NCBI RefSeq assembly: GCF_018860365.1
Contig: NZ_JAHKPO010000015.1
Coordinates: forward strand, 1-64,000
From: Arenibacter algicola
Lineage (GTDB): Bacteria > Bacteroidota > Bacteroidia > Flavobacteriales > Flavobacteriaceae
DNA: 64,000 nucleotides
Direction: 5' to 3'
Shown: positions 35,514 through 44,270 of the stretch, piece after piece
Numbering within the stretch: position 1 is the first letter of the stretch
Layout of the letters: each line of letters opens with the position of its first letter
Program-made: the position numbers and the translations under genes
Notes under the pieces: model-generated
Told to the model about the DNA's origin: nothing
The model's database searches: none
Seen by the model: only the letters and a program-made list of their open reading frames with translations

Positions 35514-36692
35514 TTAATACACAAAGGTGCCGTACTCGCTTTTAATTGTGAGCTTTTTAACAGAATTCTCTTCCACCCTACCTACAATTTGGGCTGAAAC
35601 CCCAAAGCCTTCCGAAATGGCAATAAGGTCTTCCGCAATAGCAGGATTTACATACAATTCCAACCTATGTCCACAATTAAAAACTTGGTACATTTCCTTC
35701 CAGTCGGTCCCCGATTGTTCTTGAATTAATTGGAACAACGGAGGAACGGGAAATAGGTTGTCCTTAACAATATGGAGGTTATCTATAAAATGAAGAATTT
35801 TGGTCTGTGCACCCCCACTACAGTGTACCATTCCATGAATATCTTTAGCACTGTATTTACCTAGAATTTTTTTTACAATGGGGGCATAGGTACGGGTTGG
35901 GGATAAAACCAATTTCCCCGCATCCAAAGGAGCATTGGGGACCTTATCGGTCAACTTCACCTTACCTGAATACACCAAATCTTCCGGCACTGCCGCATCA
36001 TAACTTTCAGGATACTTTTCTGCCAAGTATTTGGCAAAAACATCATGTCTGGCAGAGGTAAGCCCATTGCTTCCCATACCTCCGTTATATTCCTTTTCAT
36101 AGCTGGCCTGTCCTGAAGAAGATAAGCCAACAATTACATCTCCAGCTTCTATTTTGGCATTATTGATTACCTCACTCCTTTTCAATCTGGCCGTTACGGT
36201 TGAATCAACGATAATGGTGCGCACCAAATCCCCAACATCTGCCGTTTCCCCTCCCGTTGATCTTATCGTAATCCCGTGTTTTTCCAAATCCTCTATCAAC
36301 TCTTCCGTACCATTGATTATGGCTGATATGACCTCTCCAGGAATTAAATTCTTATTTCTTCCTATGGTAGAGGACAACATAATATTGTCCGTAGCCCCAA
36401 CGCAAATAAGATCGTCCACATTCATGATCAGGGCATCTTGTGCTATTCCCTTCCACACGGAAATATCACCTGTCTCCTTCCAATACATGTAGGCCAATGA
36501 GGATTTAGTTCCGGCACCATCGGCGTGCATCACCAAACAGTACTCATCATCATTGGTCAGGTAATCGGGTACAATTTTGCAAAAAGCCTTGGGAAACAAG
36601 CCCTTATCTATGTTTTTTATGGCATTGTGCACGTCTTCCTTGGAAGCAGAAACCCCTCTTTGATCGTATCTTTTGCTATTGGATGAGCTCAT
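35514..36692 (-). CDS. purM: Phosphoribosylformylglycinamidine cyclo-ligase (AIR synthetase)
   Basis: A 392-residue PurM, which closes the imidazole ring of AIR in step five of purine synthesis. Family marks: SKRYDQRGVSASKEDV at the N-terminus, CLVMHADGAGTKSSLAY, ALIMNVDDLICVGA, GGETADVGDLVRT, VGLSSSGQASYEKEYNGG and a Gly-rich MVHCSGGAQTKI. It is 40-50 residues longer than Escherichia coli PurM, which I believe is usual in Bacteroidota. Frames open to 36740, but MSSSNSKRYDQRG is the conserved start; a TATTTTTG -7 box ends 16 nt before that ATG. Confidence 0.95.
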   Translation of the reverse strand: MSSSNSKRYDQRGVSASKEDVHNAIKNIDKGLFPKAFCKIVPDYLTNDDEYCLVMHADGAGTKSSLAYMYWKETGDISVWKGIAQDALIMNVDDLICVGATDNIMLSSTIGRNKNLIPGEVISAIINGTEELIEDLEKHGITIRSTGGETADVGDLVRTIIVDSTVTARLKRSEVINNAKIEAGDVIVGLSSSGQASYEKEYNGGMGSNGLTSARHDVFAKYLAEKYPESYDAAVPEDLVYSGKVKLTDKVPNAPLDAGKLVLSPTRTYAPIVKKILGKYSAKDIHGMVHCSGGAQTKILHFIDNLHIVKDNLFPVPPLFQLIQEQSGTDWKEMYQVFNCGHRLELYVNPAIAEDLIAISEGFGVSAQIVGRVEENSVKKLTIKSEYGTFVY

Positions 36693-36708
36693 GAATAAAA
36701 GTTTGCGA

Positions 36709-36716
36709 CAAAAATA
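36709..36716 (-). promoter_or_regulatory. -7 element of purM
   Basis: Minus-strand TATTTTTG, 16 nt before the ATG at 36692 and just past the terminator of the type III glutamine synthetase gene. Confidence 0.6.
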
Positions 36717-36727
36717 GGAGAATCCAC

Positions 36728-36755
36728 AAAAAAAGCCCACTAATTGTGGGCTTTT
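36728..36755 (-). terminator. Terminator of the type III glutamine synthetase gene
   Basis: Minus strand AAAAGCCCAC / GTGGGCTTTT (10 bp, 5-nt loop) followed by a T run, 27 nt after the stop at 36782. Confidence 0.92.
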
Positions 36756-36781
36756 AATACAATAATTTCTAAATGACCAAT

Positions 36782-38968
36782 TTATTTAATGAACAATAGT
36801 TCCCTATATTTGGTTAGAGGCCAATATTCGTCGCCTACCAATTGCTCCAGTTTATCGCAATGGTACCTTATTTCATCAAAATAAGGCCTCACATTATCGC
36901 AATAAGCAATGGCCTTTTTATTGATGTCGGTCATATTATTGGCTATCTTTCTTTCGTCTACCATAGCATCGGTCTTAATTTTGATGGCACGAATATGCTC
37001 GGAAATTCGCTCAACAACATCCAACTGACTTTCTGACATTTTTTTGTGGGCGGCACCATAAATTTCTTTTAGACCTATCACATTTTTTATCAATTTATTC
37101 TGATATTCCACTGCAGCAGGAATAATATATGCATAAGCCAACTCATTAAAGACCCTACCTTCTATTTGAATATGCAGGATATACTCTTCCAATTCCACCT
37201 CTTGTCTAACCCTAACCTCAATTTCGCTCATGACATTCATGGACTTGAACAGCGCCAAACTTTCTTTTGAGGTAAGTATCTGCAGGGCCTTGGGGGTATT
37301 TTTGTTATTGCTCAAGCCTCGGGATTTGGCCTCATTTTCCCATGCTTCACTGTAACCATCGCCCTCGAACCTAATTCTTTTGGAAGTTTTTATATATTCC
37401 CTAAGGACATTAAAGATAGCCTCATCCTTTTTAAGACCTTTTTTATCCACCAGTTGATCTACCTCCTTTTTAAAAGCCATAAGTTGCTTGGCAACAATGG
37501 TATTTAATATCGTCATAGGTTTGGCACAATTGGATTTGGAGCCTACGCCCCTCATCTCGAACTTGTTTCCTGTAAATGCAAAAGGGGAGGTACGATTGCG
37601 ATCGGTATTGTCCAGAAGAATTTCTGGAATCTTACCTACCACGTTCAACTTTAATTCCGTCTTTTCCTCAGGCGACAACTTCCCTTTGGTCACTCCTTCC
37701 AATTCATTTAAGACCTCATTCAGCTGTTCCCCTATAAAAATGGACAAGATAGCTGGAGGTGCCTCATTGGCCCCCAATCTATGGTCGTTTCCTGCAGAAG
37801 CAATGGAAGAACGCAATAATTCCTCATAATTATCCACCGCCTTTATAGTGTTCACGAAAAAAGTTAAAAACTGGAGATTTTTCATGGGAGTAGAACCAGG
37901 ACTAAGCAGATTAACACCGGTATCCGTGGACAAAGACCAATTGTTGTGCTTACCAGACCCATTTATACCCCTAAAAGGCTTTTCATGAAAGAGTACTTTA
38001 AAAAAATGCTTATCAGCAATCTTTTCCATGACATCCATGAGCAATAGATTGTGATCTACGGCCAGATTGGTTTCTTCAAAGATAGGAGCCAACTCAAATT
38101 GATTGGGAGCTACTTCATTATGTCTGGTTTTTACGGGAATCCCCAGTTTAGTACATTCCCTTTCCAAATCTTTCATGAAATTCAATACGCGATTTGGAAT
38201 AACTCCAAAGTAGTGATCGTCCAACTGTTGGCCTTTTGCCGCGGAATGGCCTACTAACGTACGGCCTGCCAAACTAATATCTGGTCGGGAAAAAGCCAAT
38301 GACTTGTCTATTAAGAAATACTCCTGTTCCCAGCCTAAGGTGGCGTATACTTTGGTTACATTTTTATCAAAGAATTTAGCTACTGCAGTCGCGGCTTCAT
38401 CCATGGCATTCAATGCCCTTAAAAGTGGAGCCTTATTGTCCAAGGCCTCCCCGGTATAGGCTACAAAAACGGTTGGTATACATAGGGTGGTGCCATAAAG
38501 AAATGCCGGAGACGTTGGATCCCAGGCCGTGTAGCCCCTGGCCTCAAAAGTATTACGTATCCCCCCGTTTGGAAAACTGGAGGCGTCCGACTCTTGCTGC
38601 ACCAACTGGCCACCACCGAACTTTTCCATCACTCTTCCTTCTGGCGAAAAATCAAAAAAAGCATCATGTTTCTCGGCTGTGGTTCCTGTAAGCGGTTGAA
38701 ACCAATGGGTGTAATGTGTTGCACCCATGGATATTGCCCAGGTCTTCATCCCTTCCGCTACTTGATCGGCAACTTTTCTGTCTATTTTAGCACCGGACAC
38801 GACGGCTGCCTTTACCCTGTCATAAGCATCCTTGGTCAAGTATTGTAACATACGTTCCTCATTGAACACATTCATCCCAAAATATTCCGAACGTCTGCCG
38901 GTTTCCTCCACATCTATTTCAGTTCTGGCATGACTGCTTGCTATGGCCTTAAATCTTTGATTTGACAT
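36782..38968 (-). CDS. glnN: Type III glutamine synthetase
   Basis: A 728-residue GSIII, which makes glutamine from glutamate, ammonia and ATP; GSIII forms large double-ring dodecamers and is typical of Bacteroidota and some cyanobacteria. Features seen include THWFQPLTGTTAEKHDAFF, the glutamate/metal-binding YATLGWEQEYFLIDK, NRVLNFMKDLE, VKTRHNEVAPNQFELAPIFEETN, INGSGKHNNWSLSTDTG and DNTDRNRTSPFAFTGNKFEMR. The open frame reaches 39085 but the added residues are non-conserved and hydrophobic, and the -7 box lies inside them; the ATG at 38968 gives the normal length. It is divergent from a type II enzyme. Confidence 0.97.
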   Translation of the reverse strand: MSNQRFKAIASSHARTEIDVEETGRRSEYFGMNVFNEERMLQYLTKDAYDRVKAAVVSGAKIDRKVADQVAEGMKTWAISMGATHYTHWFQPLTGTTAEKHDAFFDFSPEGRVMEKFGGGQLVQQESDASSFPNGGIRNTFEARGYTAWDPTSPAFLYGTTLCIPTVFVAYTGEALDNKAPLLRALNAMDEAATAVAKFFDKNVTKVYATLGWEQEYFLIDKSLAFSRPDISLAGRTLVGHSAAKGQQLDDHYFGVIPNRVLNFMKDLERECTKLGIPVKTRHNEVAPNQFELAPIFEETNLAVDHNLLLMDVMEKIADKHFFKVLFHEKPFRGINGSGKHNNWSLSTDTGVNLLSPGSTPMKNLQFLTFFVNTIKAVDNYEELLRSSIASAGNDHRLGANEAPPAILSIFIGEQLNEVLNELEGVTKGKLSPEEKTELKLNVVGKIPEILLDNTDRNRTSPFAFTGNKFEMRGVGSKSNCAKPMTILNTIVAKQLMAFKKEVDQLVDKKGLKKDEAIFNVLREYIKTSKRIRFEGDGYSEAWENEAKSRGLSNNKNTPKALQILTSKESLALFKSMNVMSEIEVRVRQEVELEEYILHIQIEGRVFNELAYAYIIPAAVEYQNKLIKNVIGLKEIYGAAHKKMSESQLDVVERISEHIRAIKIKTDAMVDERKIANNMTDINKKAIAYCDNVRPYFDEIRYHCDKLEQLVGDEYWPLTKYRELLFIK

Positions 38969-38983
38969 AAATACATTTTTTGA

Positions 38984-38991
38984 CAAAAATA
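38984..38991 (-). promoter_or_regulatory. -7 element of glnN
   Basis: Minus-strand TATTTTTG followed by TC, the same -7 sequence as the P-II and type II synthetase promoters. It ends 15 nt before the ATG. The shared inverted repeat at 39035-39056 is centred about 56 bp upstream of it. Confidence 0.65.
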
Positions 38992-39034
38992 ACAATTCAT
39001 TAAAATAATCTACATAAAATACATATTTAATAAT

Positions 39035-39131
39035 ATACCCCCAAAAAAATAGGGGTCTCCGAAAAAATATCAACATTATAATCATTTAACCCACTAAAAA
39101 ATGGCATATGTGTTGAAAATTATTATTTTTG
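39035..39131 (+). promoter_or_regulatory. Type II glutamine synthetase promoter with two putative operators
   Basis: An inverted repeat ATACCCCC-N9-GGGGT is at 39035-39056 with the same arm and spacer length as at 17572. Exactly 52 bp downstream a weak copy (TAACCCAC, TAAAAAAT spacer, GG) is at 39087-39104. The -7 box TATTTTTG at 39124-39131 follows 37 bp after the weak copy begins. Because the region is shared with glnN, the strong site could serve both directions. Confidence 0.72.
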
Positions 39132-39165
39132 TCTGCGTTAATAATAAAAATCAACAATACATATT

Positions 39166-40179
39166 ATGAGCAAGTCTAAATTAGAATACATTTGGTTGGA
39201 TGGGTACGAGCCCACACAAAACATGAGGAGTAAAACTAAGGTTGAGGAAAATTTCAGCGGTAAACTGGAAGATTGCCCAATATGGTCCTTTGATGGAAGT
39301 TCAACCCGACAGGCTGAAGGAGGATCTTCTGACTGTGTGTTAAAGCCAGTAGCCATTTATCCTGATCCACATCGCATCAACGGCTATTTAGTAATGACAG
39401 AAGTTATGAATGCCGATGGTACTCCCCACGTATCCAATGGTAGAGCCACAATCGAAGATGAAGACAATGATTTCTGGTTTGGATTTGAGCAAGAATATTT
39501 CATAATGGATACAAGAACAGAACTTCCTTTAGGTTTTCCTAGAGGCGGGTATCCAAAACCACAAGGTATGTACTACTGTTCTGTTGGTGGTCTAAATACT
39601 CATGGGCGTGACTTGGTAGAAGAGCATGCAGATGCCTGTATCGCTGCCGGTTTAAACTTTGAAGGAATTAACCAAGAAGTTGCCTGTGGACAGTGGGAAT
39701 TTCAATTATTCGCCAAAGGTGCCAAAAAAGCAGGTGATGAAATTTGGGTTGCAAGATATCTATTGGATAGATTAACCGAAAAACATGGTTACTATATAGA
39801 ATACCACCCGAAACCTCTAGGTGATACCGATTGGAACGGTTCTGGTATGCACGCCAACTTCTCCAACACTACTTTGAGAACTTGTGGTTCAAAGGAAGTC
39901 TACGAAAAAATATGTGAAGCCTTCCGTCCAGTTGTAAAAGAGCACATTGCCGTTTACGGTGAGTTCAACGATCAACGTTTGACAGGAAAACACGAAACTG
40001 CTTCTATTAATGACTTTAGCTATGGTATTTCCGATAGAGGTGCCTCTATTAGAATCCCTATCATTACAGTACAAAAAGGCTGGAAAGGTTGGTTGGAAGA
40101 TAGAAGACCAGCTTCCAATGGTGATCCATACAAAATAGCAGGAAGAATTGTTAAAACGGTTAAATCCGTTAAAATATAA
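39166..40179 (+). CDS. glnII: Glutamine synthetase, eukaryote-like type II (GSII)
   Basis: A 337-residue GS of the short type II kind best known from eukaryotes, Rhizobium and actinomycetes. It forms decamers and makes glutamine from glutamate and ammonium. The N-terminal beta-grasp has YIWLDGYEPTQNMRSKTK and PIWSFDGSSTRQAEG; the catalytic domain has WFGFEQEYFIMD (metal glutamates), GINQEVACGQWEFQ, DWNGSGMHANFS (ammonium/glutamate site), RLTGKHETASINDFSYG and GASIRIPI. Its promoter carries the same two-site motif as the P-II operon, so both are probably under nitrogen control. No adenylylation loop is expected in this type. Confidence 0.96.
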   Translation: MSKSKLEYIWLDGYEPTQNMRSKTKVEENFSGKLEDCPIWSFDGSSTRQAEGGSSDCVLKPVAIYPDPHRINGYLVMTEVMNADGTPHVSNGRATIEDEDNDFWFGFEQEYFIMDTRTELPLGFPRGGYPKPQGMYYCSVGGLNTHGRDLVEEHADACIAAGLNFEGINQEVACGQWEFQLFAKGAKKAGDEIWVARYLLDRLTEKHGYYIEYHPKPLGDTDWNGSGMHANFSNTTLRTCGSKEVYEKICEAFRPVVKEHIAVYGEFNDQRLTGKHETASINDFSYGISDRGASIRIPIITVQKGWKGWLEDRRPASNGDPYKIAGRIVKTVKSVKI

Positions 40180-40209
40180 AGAGTAAAAAAATAATTGTTG
40201 ATTATTTTT

Positions 40210-40247
40210 ACCGACCGTTCCTTTTGAGAAAGAGGGGCGGTTTTTTT
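40210..40247 (+). terminator. Probable glnII terminator
   Basis: An imperfect hairpin, ACCG...CCTTTT against AAAGAGG...CGGT, followed by seven T, 31 nt after the stop codon. The stem has internal mismatches. Confidence 0.6.
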
Positions 40248-40254
40248 ATTTAAA

Positions 40255-41874
40255 TTATTTTATGATGGCACCTTCGTTACGCAGCGGAGTGTTCATCCAA
40301 AAATCACTATAATTATCAGGTTTAATAATGGGTTGGTCCTGAAATATAGGCCAATTTTTGTCCATATAAAGATGCTTGTCAGGATATTTCACTACCGGTT
40401 TGTGTTGCTGAACAAAAAATTCCCTGAATTGCATTAAGGAATACGTCTCGGAGTAATCCAACTTGTTCCCATCCATATCTATAATGTTATCCATGACTAT
40501 CCGAAAATCATCTTTGGCTATTTCTCCTGGTTCTTTGTAAAAAACCTCCAAGGCCTGATCTCCAAGGTTCATCTTGGGATACAACTGTACGGTTGCACTA
40601 TCCGCAAGAACAACCTTCTCGATATCTATACCCTTACCCTTATAACTAATATTGTAATTTTTGTCCTTAAGCACCTTGAAATGCAAGGGCACCCTGTTGA
40701 ATGCAATTTCAAATCGCTGGTTTTCAAAGTCTATAAGCACGTTCTTGGCGGTAAAAAGCGGTGGTACTTTTACCTCAAATTTATTACTAAAGGAAATGTA
40801 ACTGGGAAACATTTTGTCATCCTGTTTCTTGTACTCCACTACAGTTCGGTAGAGCAATCTATCCTCTATTTTTTTACTGGTCTTCCTTATTTTTCTTGTC
40901 CCCAATAAAGCGTCATAGGTGGCGTATTCCAATTTAACGATTTCAAAGTTATCCTTTGAAATATAAATCTTGCCCCGGACCATAAACTTCCAATTGTGCT
41001 TATATATGTCTATAACATACAATGCTTTACCGTCCAAATAAGTATCATCTTCCAGAGAAAAATCATGGTTCTTTAAAAAATCGGTATCCAAATGATCAAC
41101 AAAGGTATAAGAAAAGGTGTTATAATTCCTAATGGCATCCATGATACGTAAAATTACAAACTCATTGCCCCCGTAACTTTTTAAAAAAGCTTTAGGGATA
41201 GTTTTGGTCTTGTATTCGCCATAGTCATATAGCCTTTCACTTAAAGAATCAATTGGAAAGTTCATGTTTCTGGAGTACTCATAAATCCTTGTATTGGAAT
41301 CCTCATAATCAGAAGTCCCGAAACCCTTATCAAAAACCTCAACAATCGCCTCATTCAAATTGGTATAACCTCCTGATTTCCATTGGTAATCCCTGTAGTA
41401 GCCAACGTAGGACTGGGGATTAAAGGGGTAATTCAATGGAATATTCTTGATAGCCTGGCCAATAATCTCCTCTGCAGAAATAGGCTTTTCATTATTTCCA
41501 GCATTTCTTCCTTTTCCTCTTTTTTTGGAAGCCTTTAATGTTACCTCATCCAATTGGATAAGCATGGGATTTAAATACAACCTATTGAGCTTATCCTTAA
41601 TTAAATCGCCAATTATAATTTCTCTGGAATCATAACCCATAGAGGTAATCTCCAAAGTGTCATTAAGGTCCCTAAATTTAAGAGGAATCCTAAAACTGCC
41701 GTCATTGTTGGAAATTACCCCCACCGCCCTATTCTTGACCCTAATACTGGCAAAAGATATAGGCTCTATGGTTTCGGCATCGAGGAGCATTCCACTTACA
41801 AATTCGCTTTCTTGGCCATGACCAACCGTACAAAAGAAAATTAAGAAAGCTATAATGTTCAATCTTATCCCCAT
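40255..41874 (-). CDS. Envelope protein with N-terminal CarboxypepD_reg-like domain
   Basis: A 539-residue exported protein. After a signal peptide (FLIFFCTVGHGQ) comes an N-terminal carboxypeptidase regulatory-like domain (about residues 25-115, VSGMLLDAETIEPISFASIRV...SMGYDSREI), the beta-sandwich found in front of many Bacteroidota TonB-dependent proteins. The remaining 400 residues contain SYVGYYRDYQWKSGGYTNLNEA and a beta-rich portion similar in style to DUF5686/outer-membrane associated proteins, but no clear barrel or plug. Substrate unknown. It converges on the glnII gene and stands alone. Confidence 0.8.
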   Translation of the reverse strand: MGIRLNIIAFLIFFCTVGHGQESEFVSGMLLDAETIEPISFASIRVKNRAVGVISNNDGSFRIPLKFRDLNDTLEITSMGYDSREIIIGDLIKDKLNRLYLNPMLIQLDEVTLKASKKRGKGRNAGNNEKPISAEEIIGQAIKNIPLNYPFNPQSYVGYYRDYQWKSGGYTNLNEAIVEVFDKGFGTSDYEDSNTRIYEYSRNMNFPIDSLSERLYDYGEYKTKTIPKAFLKSYGGNEFVILRIMDAIRNYNTFSYTFVDHLDTDFLKNHDFSLEDDTYLDGKALYVIDIYKHNWKFMVRGKIYISKDNFEIVKLEYATYDALLGTRKIRKTSKKIEDRLLYRTVVEYKKQDDKMFPSYISFSNKFEVKVPPLFTAKNVLIDFENQRFEIAFNRVPLHFKVLKDKNYNISYKGKGIDIEKVVLADSATVQLYPKMNLGDQALEVFYKEPGEIAKDDFRIVMDNIIDMDGNKLDYSETYSLMQFREFFVQQHKPVVKYPDKHLYMDKNWPIFQDQPIIKPDNYSDFWMNTPLRNEGAIIK

Positions 41875-41896
41875 ACGCCAAATATGCTATCGTATT

Positions 41897-42838
41897 TTAG
41901 GTTATAGTTAAATATACAAATACAACGTACACAGCCAAAAGGATTACTCCGTCCTTCCACCCTAACCTAAGTCCTTTGGGCAAAAACACTAGGGGAAGGA
42001 TTAAAAAGGATGTACCCAACATCCAAAAAATATCGTTGGTCAGCAAGCCTTGATCCGATACTTTAATGGGCGTTATCATTGACGTAATACCCAAAACAGC
42101 CAATAGATTAAAAATATTGGACCCTATAAGATTTCCTAAAGAAATGGCCTTTTCCTTCTTTAACACTGCGATTACAGAGGCAGCCAATTCTGGAATACTG
42201 GTCCCGATAGATACTACGGTTACCGCAATTACCCGCTCACTAACACCATAAAAAGTAGCGAGCCCTACGGCACCCTTAATCAATAGTTCAGAACCTCCCC
42301 AAAGAGCAAGTCCGCCCAAGCCCAAAAACAGCACCGTTTTATATAATGGCAACGGAACATCATCCTCAGGCAATTCATCTACAACCGCAGTTTTCTGAAA
42401 GCGCAAGAGATATACCAAGAAAATAAAGAGCACAATCACCATTACAAAACCCTCATATCTTTGTAACTCTCCATCAAAATAAATAAAACCAAAAAACAAT
42501 AGGGATGCCAGCATCATAACCGGCCAATCCGTAGTATAAAAACTCTTTCTAACCTCTATACTTCCCAGAATAACGGTTATCGCCAGTACCAGACCCAGAT
42601 TGGCAATATTGGAGCCTACAACATTACCCAGCGCCAAATCCGGAAAGCCCTCCAAAGCAGCATTTATGCTAACGATCAGCTCGGGCGCAGAGGTCGCAAA
42701 GGAAACCACTGTCATACCTATAACAATCTTTGGTATATTAAGTTTTAATGACAAGGCCACTGCCGCCTTTAAAAGCCAATTTCCTCCCGCAATCAACAAT
42801 ACCAGTCCTAAAACAATAAAAAGTATATCCAGCATCAA
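41897..42838 (-). CDS. Calcium/sodium antiporter, YrbG-like
   Basis: A 313-residue cation exchanger with ten predicted helices in two inverted halves. Each half holds the alpha-repeat signature: GMTVVSFATSAPELIVSINAA with GNVVGSNIANLGLVL in the first, and VTVVSIGTSIPELAASVIAV with GNLIGSNIFNLLAVLG in the second. The acidic residues of PEL motifs coordinate calcium. The family swaps Ca2+ (or K+) for Na+ across the inner membrane. A TATATTTG -7 element lies 12 nt upstream; the gene appears monocistronic. Confidence 0.95.
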   Translation of the reverse strand: MMLDILFIVLGLVLLIAGGNWLLKAAVALSLKLNIPKIVIGMTVVSFATSAPELIVSINAALEGFPDLALGNVVGSNIANLGLVLAITVILGSIEVRKSFYTTDWPVMMLASLLFFGFIYFDGELQRYEGFVMVIVLFIFLVYLLRFQKTAVVDELPEDDVPLPLYKTVLFLGLGGLALWGGSELLIKGAVGLATFYGVSERVIAVTVVSIGTSIPELAASVIAVLKKEKAISLGNLIGSNIFNLLAVLGITSMITPIKVSDQGLLTNDIFWMLGTSFLILPLVFLPKGLRLGWKDGVILLAVYVVFVYLTIT

Positions 42839-42850
42839 AAAGTTTTCCTA

Positions 42851-42858
42851 CAAATATA
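42851..42858 (-). promoter_or_regulatory. -7 element of the antiporter gene
   Basis: Minus-strand TATATTTG matches TAnnTTTG and ends 12 nt before the ATG at 42838. Confidence 0.55.
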
Positions 42859-43240
42859 ACCAAGAATCCGACTTTTTTCAGCAACATAACTGCCTTTCAA
42901 AAAAAATCAAGAAATACAGCTTAACTTCCTAAAAACATCTCCGACAATAATGGAAATCCATTAAAAAAGTTCAATTTCAAATCACCTTTGGCAATTTGAT
43001 AAGAATAAAAACGAGAAACCATTGACACTTAATCGCAAATTGTCTCCTGATGAGAATTTTCGGAAAGCCTGTTTTACAGGGCGACCCATACAACTCTTGA
43101 CTACGCCCAATAAGCATAAAGCTCCCTATTTAGCAGCCACTACACGCCTAACAAAGCACCTTTCTTTTTATGCGGGACACCTAGGTTTACGCGCAATTTA
43201 AAAATAGATTTTTCAAACAATGCCATATATTATTAAATTG

Positions 43241-43248
43241 TATCTTTG
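43241..43248 (+). promoter_or_regulatory. -7 element of nrnA-gldI-PPIase operon (predicted leaderless)
   Basis: TATCTTTG ends exactly 5 nt before the ATG at 43254. With the usual -7-to-start spacing of this phylum, transcription would begin at or next to the initiator codon. Confidence 0.6.
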
Positions 43249-43253
43249 CGCGC

Positions 43254-44270
43254 ATGAATTTAGAGATTATAAAGGCAATAAAAGGGTTATTGGAGAAGCC
43301 CCAGAAAATTGTAATTATACCGCACAAAAATCCGGACGGAGATGCTATTGGTTCCACTTTAGGGCTTTGGCACTACCTGAAGGGCAAAGGTCAGGATGCT
43401 ACCATCATTGTTCCCAATGATTTTCCCAAATTCTTAAAATGGATGCCGGGAAACGAGCAAATAGTCAATTTTGAAAGAGACTCCTCAACCGCTAAATCCC
43501 TTATAAACAGTGCTAGCGTAATATTTACTTTAGATTTCAACCACTTGGGAAGGATTGGGCAACTACAACCTTTATTAGAAAGTTCTACGGCCACATTTGT
43601 GATGATAGATCATCATCAGGAACCAGATAATTACGCCAAAATTACGTACTCCGATGTTAGCATGAGTTCTACATGTGAAATGGTTTACAATGTAATTGAA
43701 GGACTAAACGAAGTGGAAAGCATCACCCCCGACCTTGCAATTTCATTATACACCGGTATCATGACCGATACCGGATCTTTTAAATATTCTTCCACCACCA
43801 GTAGGACTCATACGGTTGTTGCCAAATTAATAGAGAAAGGAGCCAAAAATACGGAAGCACACAACAAGGTTTACGACACCAACACCCCTAGTAGATTGCA
43901 TCTTTTAGGTTGCGCTTTAAAAAACATGGTCATCCTAGAGGAATTTTATACCGCATTTATCACCTTATCTCAGGACGAATTGGACACCTACGATTACAAA
44001 AAGGGAGATACGGAAGGCTTTGTTAATTACGGTTTAACCTTGGAAGGAATTGTTTTTGCGGTTATTTTCATTGAAAATCGGGAGGAAGGAATTATCAAGA
44101 TCTCTTTTAGATCTGAAGGTGATTTTTCTGTAAATGAATTCGCTAGAGCCCATTTTAATGGAGGCGGACACACGAATGCGGCAGGTGGACGAAGCGATGT
44201 TTCCATGGAAGAAACAATAAGCCAATTTAAGTCCCTACTACCCCAATATAAAGATGATTTAAACGCATGA
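43254..44270 (+). CDS. nrnA: Bifunctional oligoribonuclease/pAp phosphatase NrnA
   Basis: A 338-residue DHH/DHHA1 phosphoesterase that degrades nano-RNA and converts pAp to AMP. The DHH domain (about residues 15-200) shows IIPHKNPDGDAIGSTLG (metal-binding Asp-Gly-Asp), FTLDFNHLGRIG, MIDHHQEPDNYA (the DHH triplet) and YTGIMTDTGSFKYSSTTSRT; DHHA1 (about 230-330) ends with FARAHFNGGGHTNAAGGRSD. The start lies 5 nt after the -7 box. Its last codon overlaps the gldI ATG by 4 nt, so nrnA leads an operon with gldI and a lipoprotein PPIase. Confidence 0.95.
   Translation: MNLEIIKAIKGLLEKPQKIVIIPHKNPDGDAIGSTLGLWHYLKGKGQDATIIVPNDFPKFLKWMPGNEQIVNFERDSSTAKSLINSASVIFTLDFNHLGRIGQLQPLLESSTATFVMIDHHQEPDNYAKITYSDVSMSSTCEMVYNVIEGLNEVESITPDLAISLYTGIMTDTGSFKYSSTTSRTHTVVAKLIEKGAKNTEAHNKVYDTNTPSRLHLLGCALKNMVILEEFYTAFITLSQDELDTYDYKKGDTEGFVNYGLTLEGIVFAVIFIENREEGIIKISFRSEGDFSVNEFARAHFNGGGHTNAAGGRSDVSMEETISQFKSLLPQYKDDLNA

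Larger units (their letters stand above)
42839..43253. other. 415-bp divergent intergenic region, little seen
   Basis: Between the antiporter and nrnA. It contains promoters at each end (42851-42858 minus, 43241-43248 plus). The middle is slightly richer in G and C around 43070-43200, with no credible frame, RNA gene or strong hairpin that I could identify. Confidence 0.5.

Noticed and set aside
38969-39085. N-terminal 39-residue extension of the type III glutamine synthetase
   Set aside because: The extra residues are non-conserved and hydrophobic and include the -7 element; the ATG at 38968 gives the expected length.
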